Positions 16,895-24,673 of a stretch of 33,954 bases of DNA are shown piece by piece (positions within the stretch are counted from its first letter, which is position 1; each line of letters begins with the position of its first letter). The notes below the pieces were generated by a model. That model made no database searches, had not been told where the DNA came from, and was given only the letters and a program-made list of their open reading frames with translations. The position numbers and the translations under genes were made by a program. This DNA comes from Pirellula sp. (GTDB taxonomy: Bacteria > Planctomycetota > Planctomycetia > Pirellulales > Pirellulaceae), in the NCBI GenBank assembly GCA_021300015.1, contig JAJTFB010000043.1, positions 1-33,954 on the forward strand, read 5' to 3'.

Positions 16895-17725
16895 ATGATG
16901 AACCATGACCCTAATCTCCCTGCCAAGTCGTCCGAATCGGTTCGGATCGTTCATATCGGAGATGTCGTTGGCAAGCCGGGGATGACCATCGTCTGCTCGA
17001 TGATCGAGATGCTGCGAAAGCAATCCTGCGATCTGATCATCGTCAATGCGGAGAACGCAGCCGAAGGGGCCGGGTTGACGGCCAAGCAATACGAGCAACT
17101 CGTCTCGGCGGGGGTCGATGCGATCACCCTCGGGGATCACATCTACAAGAAACGCGAGATTCAAGAGATCCTCTCGACCCGCAAGAACATCGTCAAACCG
17201 GCGAATTTTCCAGCCAAGGCACCTGGCAAGACCTTCTGCGTCGTGGAAACCCGGGCGGGAATCCCTGTGGCTGTGATCAGTCTGCTCGGACGCGTCTTTA
17301 TGCGTCCGGTCAATTGCCCCTTTGAGGCCGTCGAGCAAGTCCTCGAGAAGATCCCGGCCGAGGTCCGCATCCGTTGCGTGGACTTGCATGCCGAAGCGAC
17401 CAGCGACAAGCAGGCGATGGGGTACTTCCTCGATGGGCGAGTCAGTTCCGTGCTTGGGACTCACACGCATGTGACCACGGCCGACGAGCAGATCCTGCCC
17501 AACGGGACGGCCTTCCAATGCGACATCGGAATGACGGGTCCGTACAAAAGTATTCTCGGACGTGAAATTCAGCCCGTCTTAAAAACCACCTTGACCTTTG
17601 ATCCCAACACCTTCCATGTTGCGACCGAAGACGTCCGCCTAGCAGCCACTTGGGTCGACGTCGATCCTGAGACGGGTTTGGCCAAGGCGATCGGCCGACT
17701 GCAGTGGAAATCTGCTGGAGACTGA
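16895..17725 (+). CDS. YmdB-family (TIGR00282) metallophosphoesterase
   Basis: The product is 276 residues, the usual size for YmdB, a dinuclear-metal phosphodiesterase that acts on 2',3'-cyclic nucleotides in B. subtilis and affects biofilm and motility decisions. Conserved metal-site motifs are visible: IGDVVGKPG near residue 22, NAENAAEGAG, TLGDHIYKKREI, DLHAEATSDKQAMG and GTHTHVTTADEQILPNGTAF. The usual GNH is GDH here, a substitution to note in the third motif. It begins with two ATG codons (16895 and 16898). It starts 95 bp after the kinase, with a TATAAT in the gap, so it may have its own promoter. The cellular role in this organism is unknown. Confidence 0.92.
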   Translation: MMNHDPNLPAKSSESVRIVHIGDVVGKPGMTIVCSMIEMLRKQSCDLIIVNAENAAEGAGLTAKQYEQLVSAGVDAITLGDHIYKKREIQEILSTRKNIVKPANFPAKAPGKTFCVVETRAGIPVAVISLLGRVFMRPVNCPFEAVEQVLEKIPAEVRIRCVDLHAEATSDKQAMGYFLDGRVSSVLGTHTHVTTADEQILPNGTAFQCDIGMTGPYKSILGREIQPVLKTTLTFDPNTFHVATEDVRLAATWVDVDPETGLAKAIGRLQWKSAGD

Positions 17726-17756
17726 AGTCAGAGAAGACAGAAGACAGAAGACAAAA

Positions 17757-17992
17757 AACGCAAAGGCGCAAAGGCGCAAGGGTGCAAAGGGGAAGAGGGA
17801 AAAAAGAGAAGGTGAAAAGGAGGAAATGGGAGAAGGGTGAAGGCAGAAAGGGGAGATAGAAGATAGAAGATAGAAGTTAGAAGTTGGGAGATAGGAGATA
17901 GGAGATAGGAGATAGGAGAAAGGAGATAGGAGAAAGTGGGATCGATGACCTGTGCATTTCTTGGCGACTTTGCGCCTTTGCACCTTTGCGTT
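17757..17992. repeat. Composite element: inverted octamer repeats flanking a heptamer array
   Basis: The left arm 17757-17781 and the right arm 17968-17992 are inverted copies matching at 23 of 25 bases. Each is built from octamers close to CGCAAAGG (four in tandem on the left at 17759-17790). Between them is almost pure A/G sequence on the + strand, including the heptamer array listed separately. It lies in the spacer between two convergent genes. No coding sequence is supported. Confidence 0.85.
17852..17935 (+). repeat. Heptanucleotide tandem array, 12 in-register units
   Basis: Twelve consecutive 7-bp units of the form GRAGWWR fill exactly 84 bp: GGAGATA, GAAGATA twice, GAAGTTA, GAAGTTG, then GGAGATA four times, GGAGAAA, GGAGATA, GGAGAAA. 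It resembles the heptanucleotide STRR arrays known from cyanobacteria. Confidence 0.9.
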
Positions 17993-18081
17993 CCCTTCGC
18001 ATTTTGCATTCCATGCGATTCTGTCGGCCTCAAGACGCCCTGAATCTTTTTATACGCTACTTACGCTGAGCCAAAAGCAGG

Positions 18082-18155
18082 GAAACACAGAGGCACAGAG
18101 ACCACAGAGTGAAATGCTCTAGTTCCCTCTGTGGTCTCTACTGCCTCTGTGTTTC
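18082..18155. repeat. Long inverted repeat (28/29-nt arms, 17-nt loop)
   Basis: Left arm 18082-18109 and right arm 18127-18155 pair almost perfectly, with one small internal mismatch/bulge. Each arm is itself repetitive (CACAGAGGCACAGAGACCACAGAG-like units, about ACAGAG). It sits about 60 bp past the 3' end of the HEAT-repeat gene and can form a strong hairpin in both transcription directions. It may serve as a bidirectional terminator without a clear T-run, or be a dispersed REP-like element. Confidence 0.85.
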
Positions 18156-18212
18156 AATTTCTTTGCATGGTGCGTTGTAACCAAAGCCATTCGGAGTTGA
18201 ACTTGGGATCTT

Positions 18213-19019
18213 CTACGAGCAGGCTACTATGGCCCGATCCAAGAGTTCGGGATTGACATCCCACCATTTTTTCAAGCCCAGCAAGGCTGGTCTGAGGCTC
18301 GAATCGGCATAGAGCTCGGCGGCTTCCACAAAGAGCTCTCCAACACGGTCCGAACGCAGATGCTGACCCAAAAGCTCGATGGCTCTGGGTTCCTTGCGAT
18401 CGGCCAGTCCCACGGCCGCCTCGCTCCGAGTGCCGAAATCCGAATCGCTCAAGCGTGCGAGCAACGCCTCGCGGATCGCAGGGGAATCCTCTTGGGTGAT
18501 CGAAATTGAGAAGGTGGCCCATTCGCGAACCTCGGGTTCCGAATCCTCCATGAGCTTGAGCAATGTTTCCAAGCTCGAGCGAACCATCGCAAGGTCGCTC
18601 AGGTTGGGGATCGGAAGCGCCCAGGCGACTCTCCAGCGGACGTCCTCCAAAGGGTGCTCGGCCAGGGAGATCAGCCAAGCTGCCGCGTCGGGCAGCTCCC
18701 GAAAGTGGACCGCGCTGATCAGGGAGGTGATGACCTCAGGGTCCTGCTCGTTGGCGATCATCGCAAGGATCATCGCCTGGGACTCTTGCGGATAGGCTTT
18801 GGTGTCCTTGCCGAACTGCGCCAGGATCGAAACGCCGACGGATCGGCGAAACGGAGCGCTGTCCTGGCACCAGGACAGCGCCGTGGAAAGAACCCTGGCC
18901 GTCCCGAGTTTTCGCAGCGCGTAGATGCTTTCCCAGAGTTCCTCCGATTCGATTTGGCCGGAGGTTTCGATCGCCCGCCAATGCCCATCCTCGAATTCAG
19001 TATCGTTTTGCGTTTCCAT
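18213..19019 (-). CDS. HEAT-repeat protein
   Basis: The product is 268 residues with no signal or membrane segment. It is made of paired helices of the HEAT/PBS-lyase type: for example DVRWRVAWALPIP, EVREWATFSISI, IREALLARLSDSDFGTRSEAAVGLADR and RAIELLGQHLRSD, each ~30-35 residues apart. Such scaffolds bind proteins or act as accessory factors; the partner is unknown. It starts 17 bp after the end of the histone-deacetylase-family gene on the same strand, so the two likely form an operon. The resemblance to bacterial HEAT proteins of immunity or adaptor type is only structural. Confidence 0.8.
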   Translation of the reverse strand: METQNDTEFEDGHWRAIETSGQIESEELWESIYALRKLGTARVLSTALSWCQDSAPFRRSVGVSILAQFGKDTKAYPQESQAMILAMIANEQDPEVITSLISAVHFRELPDAAAWLISLAEHPLEDVRWRVAWALPIPNLSDLAMVRSSLETLLKLMEDSEPEVREWATFSISITQEDSPAIREALLARLSDSDFGTRSEAAVGLADRKEPRAIELLGQHLRSDRVGELFVEAAELYADSSLRPALLGLKKWWDVNPELLDRAIVACS

Positions 19020-19036
19020 GTTCTTTTTGGTGGCCT

Positions 19037-19945
19037 TCAGCAGTACAGCGAAGCGATTCGAGCGCTCTCCAAAACCGTCATCGCGTGGATATCGACAATG
19101 TCTTCAACATTCGGAGCATACCCTCCGGCCATCGCCACGGCGATGGGTATCTGGCGTTCCATCAGGATATCCAGAACCAAGCGATCCCGCATACGAAGAC
19201 CCTCTTTGCTCAGGGTCAGCCGACCGAGCCGGTCGCCGGCATAAGGGTCAGCTCCGGCTAGATAAATCGCAAGATCGTAAGGCCCAGAGGCCATGACCTC
19301 GGCCAATCCCTGCTCGAGTTTGGCCAAATACGCGATGTCCCCCGTCCCCTCGTCCAAGTCGATATCGAGGTGACTCGGATGCTTGCGCGACGGAAAGTTC
19401 TTCGCGCAGTGGATCGAGAACGTAAAGACATCGTCCTGGTGTCCTAAAATCTCCGCCGTTCCGTTCCCTTGGTGGACATCGCAATCGATCACACAAGCTC
19501 TTGCGATCAATCCCTGATCCATCAGAGTGCGTATCGTTACGGCCGCGTCGTTGAACACGCAGTAGCCCTCTCCTGTGCCTCGCATGGCATGATGCGTGCC
19601 ACCGGCTAAGTTCACCGCGATCCCCTCGCCGATGGCCGTCCGGGCGGCAGCCAGCGTGGCGCCGGAACTGCGCCGGGATCGCTCGACCATCTCGGGAGAC
19701 CAAGGAAACCCGATCCGCTGAAGCTCTTTTGCGGTCAATTCTCCACGCACGACCCGATCGACATACTCCGCGTCATGGGCGAGTTTAAGCTCCTGGTCAC
19801 TGGCCGCCGGAGGCTCGAGGAACACATCCCCAAAGTGAACTGGACTTGCGATCAGCCGATCGCGCAATCGCCGATACTTGGACATCGGGAAGCGATGCCC
19901 CTCGGGGAGCGGTAGAACGAATCGATCGGTGAAGTATATTTTCAC
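19037..19945 (-). CDS. Histone deacetylase family protein
   Basis: The product is 302 residues from GTG 19945, chosen because GGAGAGG precedes it by four bases and the family typically starts with KIYFTD. The frame is open to 20209, but that part overlaps the divergent gene and does not resemble the family. Active-site residues are intact: His pair H118-H119 (AGGTHHAM), zinc ligands D156 and H158 (DCDVHQGNG) and D233 (LAGADPYAGD), and the GGYA tyrosine near the end. Bacterial members are Zn-dependent deacetylases of acetoin-utilisation AcuC or acetylpolyamine type, or lysine deacetylases. The substrate cannot be told from sequence. It is cytoplasmic and cotranscribed with a HEAT protein. Confidence 0.93.
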   Translation of the reverse strand: MKIYFTDRFVLPLPEGHRFPMSKYRRLRDRLIASPVHFGDVFLEPPAASDQELKLAHDAEYVDRVVRGELTAKELQRIGFPWSPEMVERSRRSSGATLAAARTAIGEGIAVNLAGGTHHAMRGTGEGYCVFNDAAVTIRTLMDQGLIARACVIDCDVHQGNGTAEILGHQDDVFTFSIHCAKNFPSRKHPSHLDIDLDEGTGDIAYLAKLEQGLAEVMASGPYDLAIYLAGADPYAGDRLGRLTLSKEGLRMRDRLVLDILMERQIPIAVAMAGGYAPNVEDIVDIHAMTVLESARIASLYC

Positions 19946-20021
19946 GCGCCTCTCCGGGTATACTTGCCAACGTCGAAATCCACTTTCCAACCTATCGGTC
20001 CAGCCTATCGGTCGTCGAATC

Positions 20022-21302
20022 ATGAGAAGTATATCGCTCAAGGGTAATTCGCAGAACACCGCAATGTTCTCTGTTTTGAGTGAGCGTTTGAGTAAGCTTT
20101 CAGGTGGCCTTGGATGGAGTTCTCCATGGGTAAGCCCCACGTTGATCTCTGCTGGGGTCCTTTCTGCGATCGCCTGGGTTGGTTTAGGTCTCCAGATCGA
20201 TCCTGGCATCAGCCAAGCGATGGCGAGTCCTGGGGCTACTGTCTCTACTGCGTCTACTGCCGCTACTGGGGCCCCTGTCGCTACTGGGGCTAACGCCTTG
20301 GCTCCGCAAGAGAAAGCCGATCCGAAAACCTACCGCGAGTTCAGCGCCCGGGCCAGCGTGGTTGATCCTCGCGCCAAGGCTTATCCGCAGATCGACTTCC
20401 ATCTGGAAAAGGATGGCAAGCCGGTCGATCTGGGACATGCTTGCCGTCGACCTGGTGTGCCGATGCGGGGTAAGTTGGTCGTTTGGTTCATGGGGTACAG
20501 CCCAGAGCTATTTCATTTTCTGGCCGACGAGGGATTCCATGTCCTGAGAGTCCATTACGCCAACGGATGGTTCAATCGGTTTGGCAAAGAGCCACCTCCT
20601 GAGGATCGTTACACGCTCGGCAAGATCCGGCTCGAGGCGGCCACGGGCGAAGACTTCAGCGACCTTGTCTCGATCGATCGGCCCGACGGGCTCGCCGAAA
20701 GGGTCGGGCAGTTCTTGGGTTGGCTCGAGCAGCAAGACCCCGAGGGTCATTGGGGCGAATATTTGCAAAGCGACCCGACGAATTCCAAGCAAGTCCTATG
20801 GGACCGAGTCATCCTCTCGGGGGCTTCCCACGGGGCGACGACCTCGGCGCGATTCGCCTTGCATCAGAAAGTCGACCGCGTGGTCATGTTCTGCGGACCG
20901 AGGGATCAGTACGAACTGTGGCAGGGGCTCTCCTCGGCGACCCCCAAGGAGCGTTTTTTCGGATTCTCCCATGTGCTCGATACCGGCTGGTCGGGGGATC
21001 ACTATTGCCGAAGCTGGGAATTGCTCGGATTGCAAGCCTATGGTCCGATCGTCGACGTCGACAAGCAGCAGGCTCCTTACGGCCACTCCCGCAGGCTAAT
21101 CACCGAAGCGGAGGTCGGTGGCGATGAAAAACGGGCTCACAGTTGCGTCACCCCTGGAAAAGCCGCAGTGCGGGATGCTACGGGTAATTATCTGCACAAA
21201 GACGTCTGGAAGTATCTTTTCACCCATCCGGTCGAAGCGATCGGCCAGCCTGTGGCTAGCGACCCGAGTTGCGAACGGGAATTGCAGGCGAAAACGAGGT
21301 AA
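20022..21302 (+). CDS. Secreted alpha/beta hydrolase
   Basis: The product is 426 residues from ATG 20022, the start that leaves a 76-bp divergent spacer to the deacetylase gene. A hydrophobic stretch (~45-62, LISAGVLSAIAWVGLGLQI) followed by an Ala/Thr/Gly-rich linker suggests export or anchoring. The hydrolase fold follows, with VVWFMGYS, then the nucleophile motif GASHG with S269, and candidate acid/His near SGDHYCRSWELLG and THPVEAIG. The enzyme probably cleaves an ester or related bond outside the cytoplasm. The substrate is unknown. It resembles a planctomycete hypothetical hydrolase family rather than a characterised enzyme. Confidence 0.8.
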   Translation: MRSISLKGNSQNTAMFSVLSERLSKLSGGLGWSSPWVSPTLISAGVLSAIAWVGLGLQIDPGISQAMASPGATVSTASTAATGAPVATGANALAPQEKADPKTYREFSARASVVDPRAKAYPQIDFHLEKDGKPVDLGHACRRPGVPMRGKLVVWFMGYSPELFHFLADEGFHVLRVHYANGWFNRFGKEPPPEDRYTLGKIRLEAATGEDFSDLVSIDRPDGLAERVGQFLGWLEQQDPEGHWGEYLQSDPTNSKQVLWDRVILSGASHGATTSARFALHQKVDRVVMFCGPRDQYELWQGLSSATPKERFFGFSHVLDTGWSGDHYCRSWELLGLQAYGPIVDVDKQQAPYGHSRRLITEAEVGGDEKRAHSCVTPGKAAVRDATGNYLHKDVWKYLFTHPVEAIGQPVASDPSCERELQAKTR

Positions 21303-21345
21303 GTTCGAACCGAAACCGACGGATTGCGTACAATAGAGCCACGCC

Positions 21346-21363
21346 ATTAACGTCATTAACGTC
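21346..21363 (+). repeat. 9-bp tandem repeat upstream of the His-rich lipoprotein
   Basis: CATTAACGT is repeated at 21346-21354 and 21355-21363 and begins again (CAT). It lies in the 5' leader of the lipoprotein gene. A similar ATTAACG string occurs in the promoter spacer at about 31729-31735. Confidence 0.6.
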
Positions 21364-21408
21364 ATCGGCTTACGCCCCCAATCGCTACCGTTTAAGGAAA
21401 AACCTGCC

Positions 21409-21975
21409 ATGAAAATTTCGCATTGGATCGCACTGAGCTTGGTTGCAAGCGTCCCCCTCGCCGTTGGCTGCGATGCCCCCAAGACCGGTGGCTCCAAGTC
21501 CGGTTCGGCTGCCCACGACCATGACCACGCCGGGCATGATCATTCTGGGCATGATCATGGAGATTCCAAAGCGGCCAAGAAGGACGATCATGCTGGCCAC
21601 GACCATCCCGAACACGGCCCCAACGGTGGTCATATCGCGCACTTCGATACCAGCGCGACGACCCACTTCGAATGGGCGCATGACGAGGACAAGCAAACCC
21701 TGACGGTTTACTTCGAGGAGCTCGTCAGCGGCGGCAACAAGATCGAGTCGGTCGAAGTCGTGGTAACTTCCAGTGGTCAGGAGAAGAAATTCAAGCTTGA
21801 GCCACTTGAGTCCGCCAAGATCGCCGGTTCCATATTCCAAATCAAGGACCAAGAGCTTTTGACCCTAGTCGGCGCCAGCGACAAGGATGAGAAGGGGGTC
21901 CAAGCTCGGCTTGTTGCCAAAATCGACGGCAAGGAAGAAAAGCTCTTGCTCATCGACCATCACCATCACCACTAG
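21409..21975 (+). CDS. Histidine-rich lipoprotein with natural poly-His tail
   Basis: The product is 188 residues. The signal peptide ends in the lipobox-like AVGC with C21, so it is probably anchored to a membrane by lipidation. Residues ~36-66 contain repeated HDH/GHDH motifs. A beta-rich domain follows (ATTHFEWAHDEDKQTLTVYF, SVEVVVTSSGQ), and the protein ends in LLIDHHHHH. The His clusters suggest Zn, Ni or Cu binding, perhaps storage or delivery; the metal is inference. AAGGA upstream supports the ATG. The stop is followed 15 bp later by the GTG of pabB, so they may share a transcript, but a terminator hairpin lies in the first codons of pabB and would end most lipoprotein transcripts there. 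Confidence 0.85.
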   Translation: MKISHWIALSLVASVPLAVGCDAPKTGGSKSGSAAHDHDHAGHDHSGHDHGDSKAAKKDDHAGHDHPEHGPNGGHIAHFDTSATTHFEWAHDEDKQTLTVYFEELVSGGNKIESVEVVVTSSGQEKKFKLEPLESAKIAGSIFQIKDQELLTLVGASDKDEKGVQARLVAKIDGKEEKLLLIDHHHHH

Positions 21976-21990
21976 GACCGACGTCTCAGC

Positions 21991-23442
21991 GTGTTTGAAC
22001 CGATCCAAAGAGAACTACCTCCGGGGGCAACTCCGGAGGTAGTTTTTTCTCAGCTCTCGAAATTGCCGGGTTGTATCTGGCTCGACAGCGCGTTGCGCAA
22101 CGACCCCCGAAGTCGATTCAGCTTTCTGGCGGCCGACCCGGTCGATGTCTTTTCGATCGAGGATCCCATCGCCGATCCTCTCGCGACGATCGAGCGTTGG
22201 CTCGATCACTATCGCGAGCCGACCGCAGGAGCTGTGCCGTTCCAGGGTGGAGTGGCTGGCATGTTGGCTTACGAGTTTGGGCGATGCTTTGAAAAGCTCC
22301 CGAACGCTTCCCACGATGAGTTCGGATTGCCGATTTGTTGGCTCGGGCTCTACGATGTCGTCTTTGCGTGGGAGCACGGCGAGTCTCCTGAGGAGGATCG
22401 CGGCTGGATTTTCTCCCAAGGTTTCGGGACGTTTAGCGAGTTGTCTGTTTCGGACTCAGAGCGCAAGCGCCGCGCAGAGATTCGGCTCGAGTCATTCCTA
22501 GATCGCATCGCAGGTCAGAGAATTCTAACCGAATCGTTGGCCAAGCCCACGAACATTCATGCCATGGCGCATGGGCTCAGCGCCATGCAGTACGAAACGC
22601 GACTCGGCGGTGGATGGCTCGGTAACTTTGATAGCCCTCTGTATCGTCAAGCCGTCGAGAGGACGCGGCAATACATCTTGGCCGGTGATGTTTTCCAAGT
22701 CAATCTTTCGCAGCGTTTGCTCTGCCCCGAGCGCTGTGCTGCGAGCGAACTGGTGCTTCGATTGCGCAAGGTCAACGCAGCTCCCTTTGCCGGTTATCTC
22801 GATCTGGGCGATTCCCAAATCGTCAGCGCATCGCCAGAGCGATTCATTCAAGTGCGCGATCGATGGATCGAAACCAGGCCGATCAAAGGGACACGCCGCC
22901 GGACGGGCGATAGCGAGCAAGACGCACGATTGAAGGAGGAGCTGAGCCTCTCTGAAAAGGACCGCTCTGAGAATATCATGATCGTCGACCTGCTCCGCAA
23001 CGACTTGTCGAGAGTCTGCGAAATCGATTCGCTCTCGGTCGATCGACTCTGCGAAATCGAGACGTTCCCATTCTTGTTGCATATGGTCAGTTCGATCCGA
23101 GGACGGCTTCGCGAGTCGGTCGGAATCAGCCAGTTGATGGCGGCAATTTTTCCCGGCGGCAGCATCACCGGTGCGCCCAAAATCCGCGCTATGGAAATCA
23201 TCGCCGAGCTTGAGCCAACGGTTCGAGGCCCCTACTGCGGATCCTTGGGCTACATCGCGACCAGCGGCGACATGGATTGGAACATCATGATCCGAACCTT
23301 GACCTGCTCACGCGGTTGGTGGCAGTTCCAGGTCGGTGGAGGGATCGTTGCCGACAGCGTGCCCGAGCAAGAGGAGGAAGAAACCTGGACGAAAGCCGCA
23401 GGAATCGTCGCAGCCGTCCGGGACTCGTTGCGGCATTCCTAA
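21991..23442 (+). CDS. pabB: Aminodeoxychorismate synthase component I (PabB)
   Basis: The protein converts chorismate with ammonia from PabA to 4-amino-4-deoxychorismate, for folate. It has 483 residues. The N-terminal domain opens with ELPPGATPEVVFSQLSKLPG. The C-terminal chorismate-binding domain shows QVNLSQRL, SASPERFI, ETRPIKGTRRR (K299, the PIKGT lysine typical of PabB rather than the PIAGT of TrpE), ENIMIVDLLRNDLSR, GGSITGAPKIRAMEI and GYIATSGDMDWNIMIRT. The GTG start is chosen because homology begins right after it. A perfect 12-bp terminator hairpin lies in codons 8-20, as described separately. AGGA occurs 13 bp before the start. Expression may therefore depend on read-through from the lipoprotein gene. 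Confidence 0.95.
   Translation: MFEPIQRELPPGATPEVVFSQLSKLPGCIWLDSALRNDPRSRFSFLAADPVDVFSIEDPIADPLATIERWLDHYREPTAGAVPFQGGVAGMLAYEFGRCFEKLPNASHDEFGLPICWLGLYDVVFAWEHGESPEEDRGWIFSQGFGTFSELSVSDSERKRRAEIRLESFLDRIAGQRILTESLAKPTNIHAMAHGLSAMQYETRLGGGWLGNFDSPLYRQAVERTRQYILAGDVFQVNLSQRLLCPERCAASELVLRLRKVNAAPFAGYLDLGDSQIVSASPERFIQVRDRWIETRPIKGTRRRTGDSEQDARLKEELSLSEKDRSENIMIVDLLRNDLSRVCEIDSLSVDRLCEIETFPFLLHMVSSIRGRLRESVGISQLMAAIFPGGSITGAPKIRAMEIIAELEPTVRGPYCGSLGYIATSGDMDWNIMIRTLTCSRGWWQFQVGGGIVADSVPEQEEEETWTKAAGIVAAVRDSLRHS
22013..22048 (+). terminator. Intrinsic-terminator hairpin inside the pabB 5' end
   Basis: AACTACCTCCGG (22013-22024) pairs perfectly over 12 bp with CCGGAGGTAGTT (22033-22044), loop of 8 nt. 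A run of six T spans 22043-22048. It starts 22 bp after the pabB GTG and ~38 bp after the lipoprotein stop, as expected for a terminator of the lipoprotein gene, yet it is inside conserved pabB coding sequence. Confidence 0.85.
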
Positions 23443-23474
23443 AGCCGTCCTGCCCCCTAAAGCTGTCCTGCCCC
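23439..23474 (+). repeat. 18-bp tandem duplication after pabB
   Basis: CTAAAGCCGTCCTGCCCC at 23439-23456 is repeated at 23457-23474 with one mismatch. It spans the pabB stop codon and is a local slippage-type duplication. Confidence 0.85.
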
Positions 23475-23674
23475 TGAATCGACTTACCGTAAACCCACCG
23501 ATGGGGGGATTTTCCAATCTGTAGGGACTTGCGGGATTTATCTAGTAGACCCAAGGGCGCTTGGCGATTATCCTTTTCGCTCCTCCTCTCCTTATCCATC
23601 CTCCAAGCGTTGCCGAGTATTCGATGAATATTCGCCAAGATCTACATTCACGTCCCATTGCTCATCGGTACACC

Positions 23675-24178
23675 ATGCCTGAACCCAAGCGCAAGGAAAG
23701 CAATCGCAGCGAAACCAAGTACAAAGGAATCACGCGAATCGACTACGAAGGGATCAGCACGCGGGGCTGGATGGTTCGCCTGACTCGGCAAGGAGAGCGG
23801 CAGCAGCAGTTCTTCAACGATCGACAGTACGGTGGCAAGACCAAGTCGCTTCAAGCGGCCAGAGCTTGCTACAGCAAGATGGTCAAAGCGGCTCCGAAAA
23901 TCCAAACCGCCAAGGGACGTAAAACCCACCGCAACACGACGGGCAAGGTCGGGGTGCACGAGGTCAGGAACGTCGACTCGCGGTGGAAGAACGCCGAGTC
24001 CTTTGCTTTTTGCGCCTCCTGGGTCGATTCCAAGGGCAAGCGTCGCAAGGTCAGCTTTGCATGGAACCGCTACGGGAAAAAACACGCATGGAATCTCGCT
24101 TGCCTAGCCCGCGAGCACGAGATCAACGACCGAGAACGTGTGATCGAGCTCTATGGATCCAAGAAGATCAAACGTTAA
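23675..24178 (+). CDS. AP2-like DNA-binding protein (two AP2-type units)
   Basis: The product is 167 residues from ATG 23675; the upstream open frame is hydrophobic junk that does not fit the family. It is very basic. Residues ~15-70 (KYKGITRI, GWMVRLTRQGERQQQFF, SLQAARACYSKMV) and ~89-150 (GKVGVHEVR, FCASWVDSKGKRRKVSFAW, KHAWNLACLAREH) each have the three-strand-plus-helix pattern of AP2/ERF domains. Small bacterial and phage AP2 proteins are often parts of HNH homing endonucleases or integrases. Here no nuclease domain is visible, so it may be a stand-alone DNA-binding protein. The role is unknown. It is convergent with the thioesterase gene, with a 6-bp gap. Confidence 0.75.
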   Translation: MPEPKRKESNRSETKYKGITRIDYEGISTRGWMVRLTRQGERQQQFFNDRQYGGKTKSLQAARACYSKMVKAAPKIQTAKGRKTHRNTTGKVGVHEVRNVDSRWKNAESFAFCASWVDSKGKRRKVSFAWNRYGKKHAWNLACLAREHEINDRERVIELYGSKKIKR

Positions 24179-24184
24179 TCCGGC

Positions 24185-24664
24185 TTAAGGATCGATGCGG
24201 TTCGCATCGAGGATCATCGGAAAGTCTTGGGCCATCTCGGCCGGGATTCTCATCGGTGTGCCTCGCTTGTAATCGATAAACGCCCAAGTCGTATGTGCCA
24301 CGGCAAGGACGGTCTGACGCTCGGGCGCCGCTGGATCGATGATGCCTTGGGCGTCGGGAAGCGGGGGATCGAACCTGACCATTCGGTATCGGCGGGTCGA
24401 GGTGACTTTTTTCATGTCGGCCACCCAGGTCTTGATCACAACTCGATCGCCTTCGAAGGCCGGTTGGAGGTATTCGATCTGGTGCAATCGTGCGACCCAA
24501 CCGGCACCGAGTTCCATGTACCGTTCGAGAGTCCAACCCAGTGCCGCTGAATGTGCATAGGCAGCATTCTGCATCCACTGCACGTAGACGACGTTGTTGA
24601 CATGCCCGAGCACGTCGATGTCCGCTGCCCGAACCTCGACGGCGTGTTCGAAGATCGATGTCAT
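24185..24664 (-). CDS. Hotdog-fold acyl-CoA thioesterase (4HBT/YbgC-like)
   Basis: The product is 159 residues and cytoplasmic. The start of the fold shows RAADIDVLGHVNNVVYVQWM, with D17 in the position of the catalytic aspartate of 4-hydroxybenzoyl-CoA thioesterase-type enzymes. WVARLHQIEYLQPAFEGD and AHTTWAFID are further family features. It likely hydrolyses an acyl-CoA; which one is unknown. It is the last gene of the minus-strand operon, 9 bp after the dehydrogenase, so an acyl-CoA related to the TCA/2-hydroxyacid module is possible. Confidence 0.9.
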   Translation of the reverse strand: MTSIFEHAVEVRAADIDVLGHVNNVVYVQWMQNAAYAHSAALGWTLERYMELGAGWVARLHQIEYLQPAFEGDRVVIKTWVADMKKVTSTRRYRMVRFDPPLPDAQGIIDPAAPERQTVLAVAHTTWAFIDYKRGTPMRIPAEMAQDFPMILDANRIDP

Positions 24665-24673
24665 TGCAGATAC

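Noticed and set aside
17852..17935. CRISPR array
   Set aside because: The units are 7 bp and directly tandem with no unique spacers; no cas genes are nearby.
19946..20209. N-terminal extension of the histone-deacetylase-family gene
   Set aside because: The first 88 codons overlap the divergent hydrolase gene and do not resemble the family; a GTG with a good ribosome binding site at 19945 fits the homology start.
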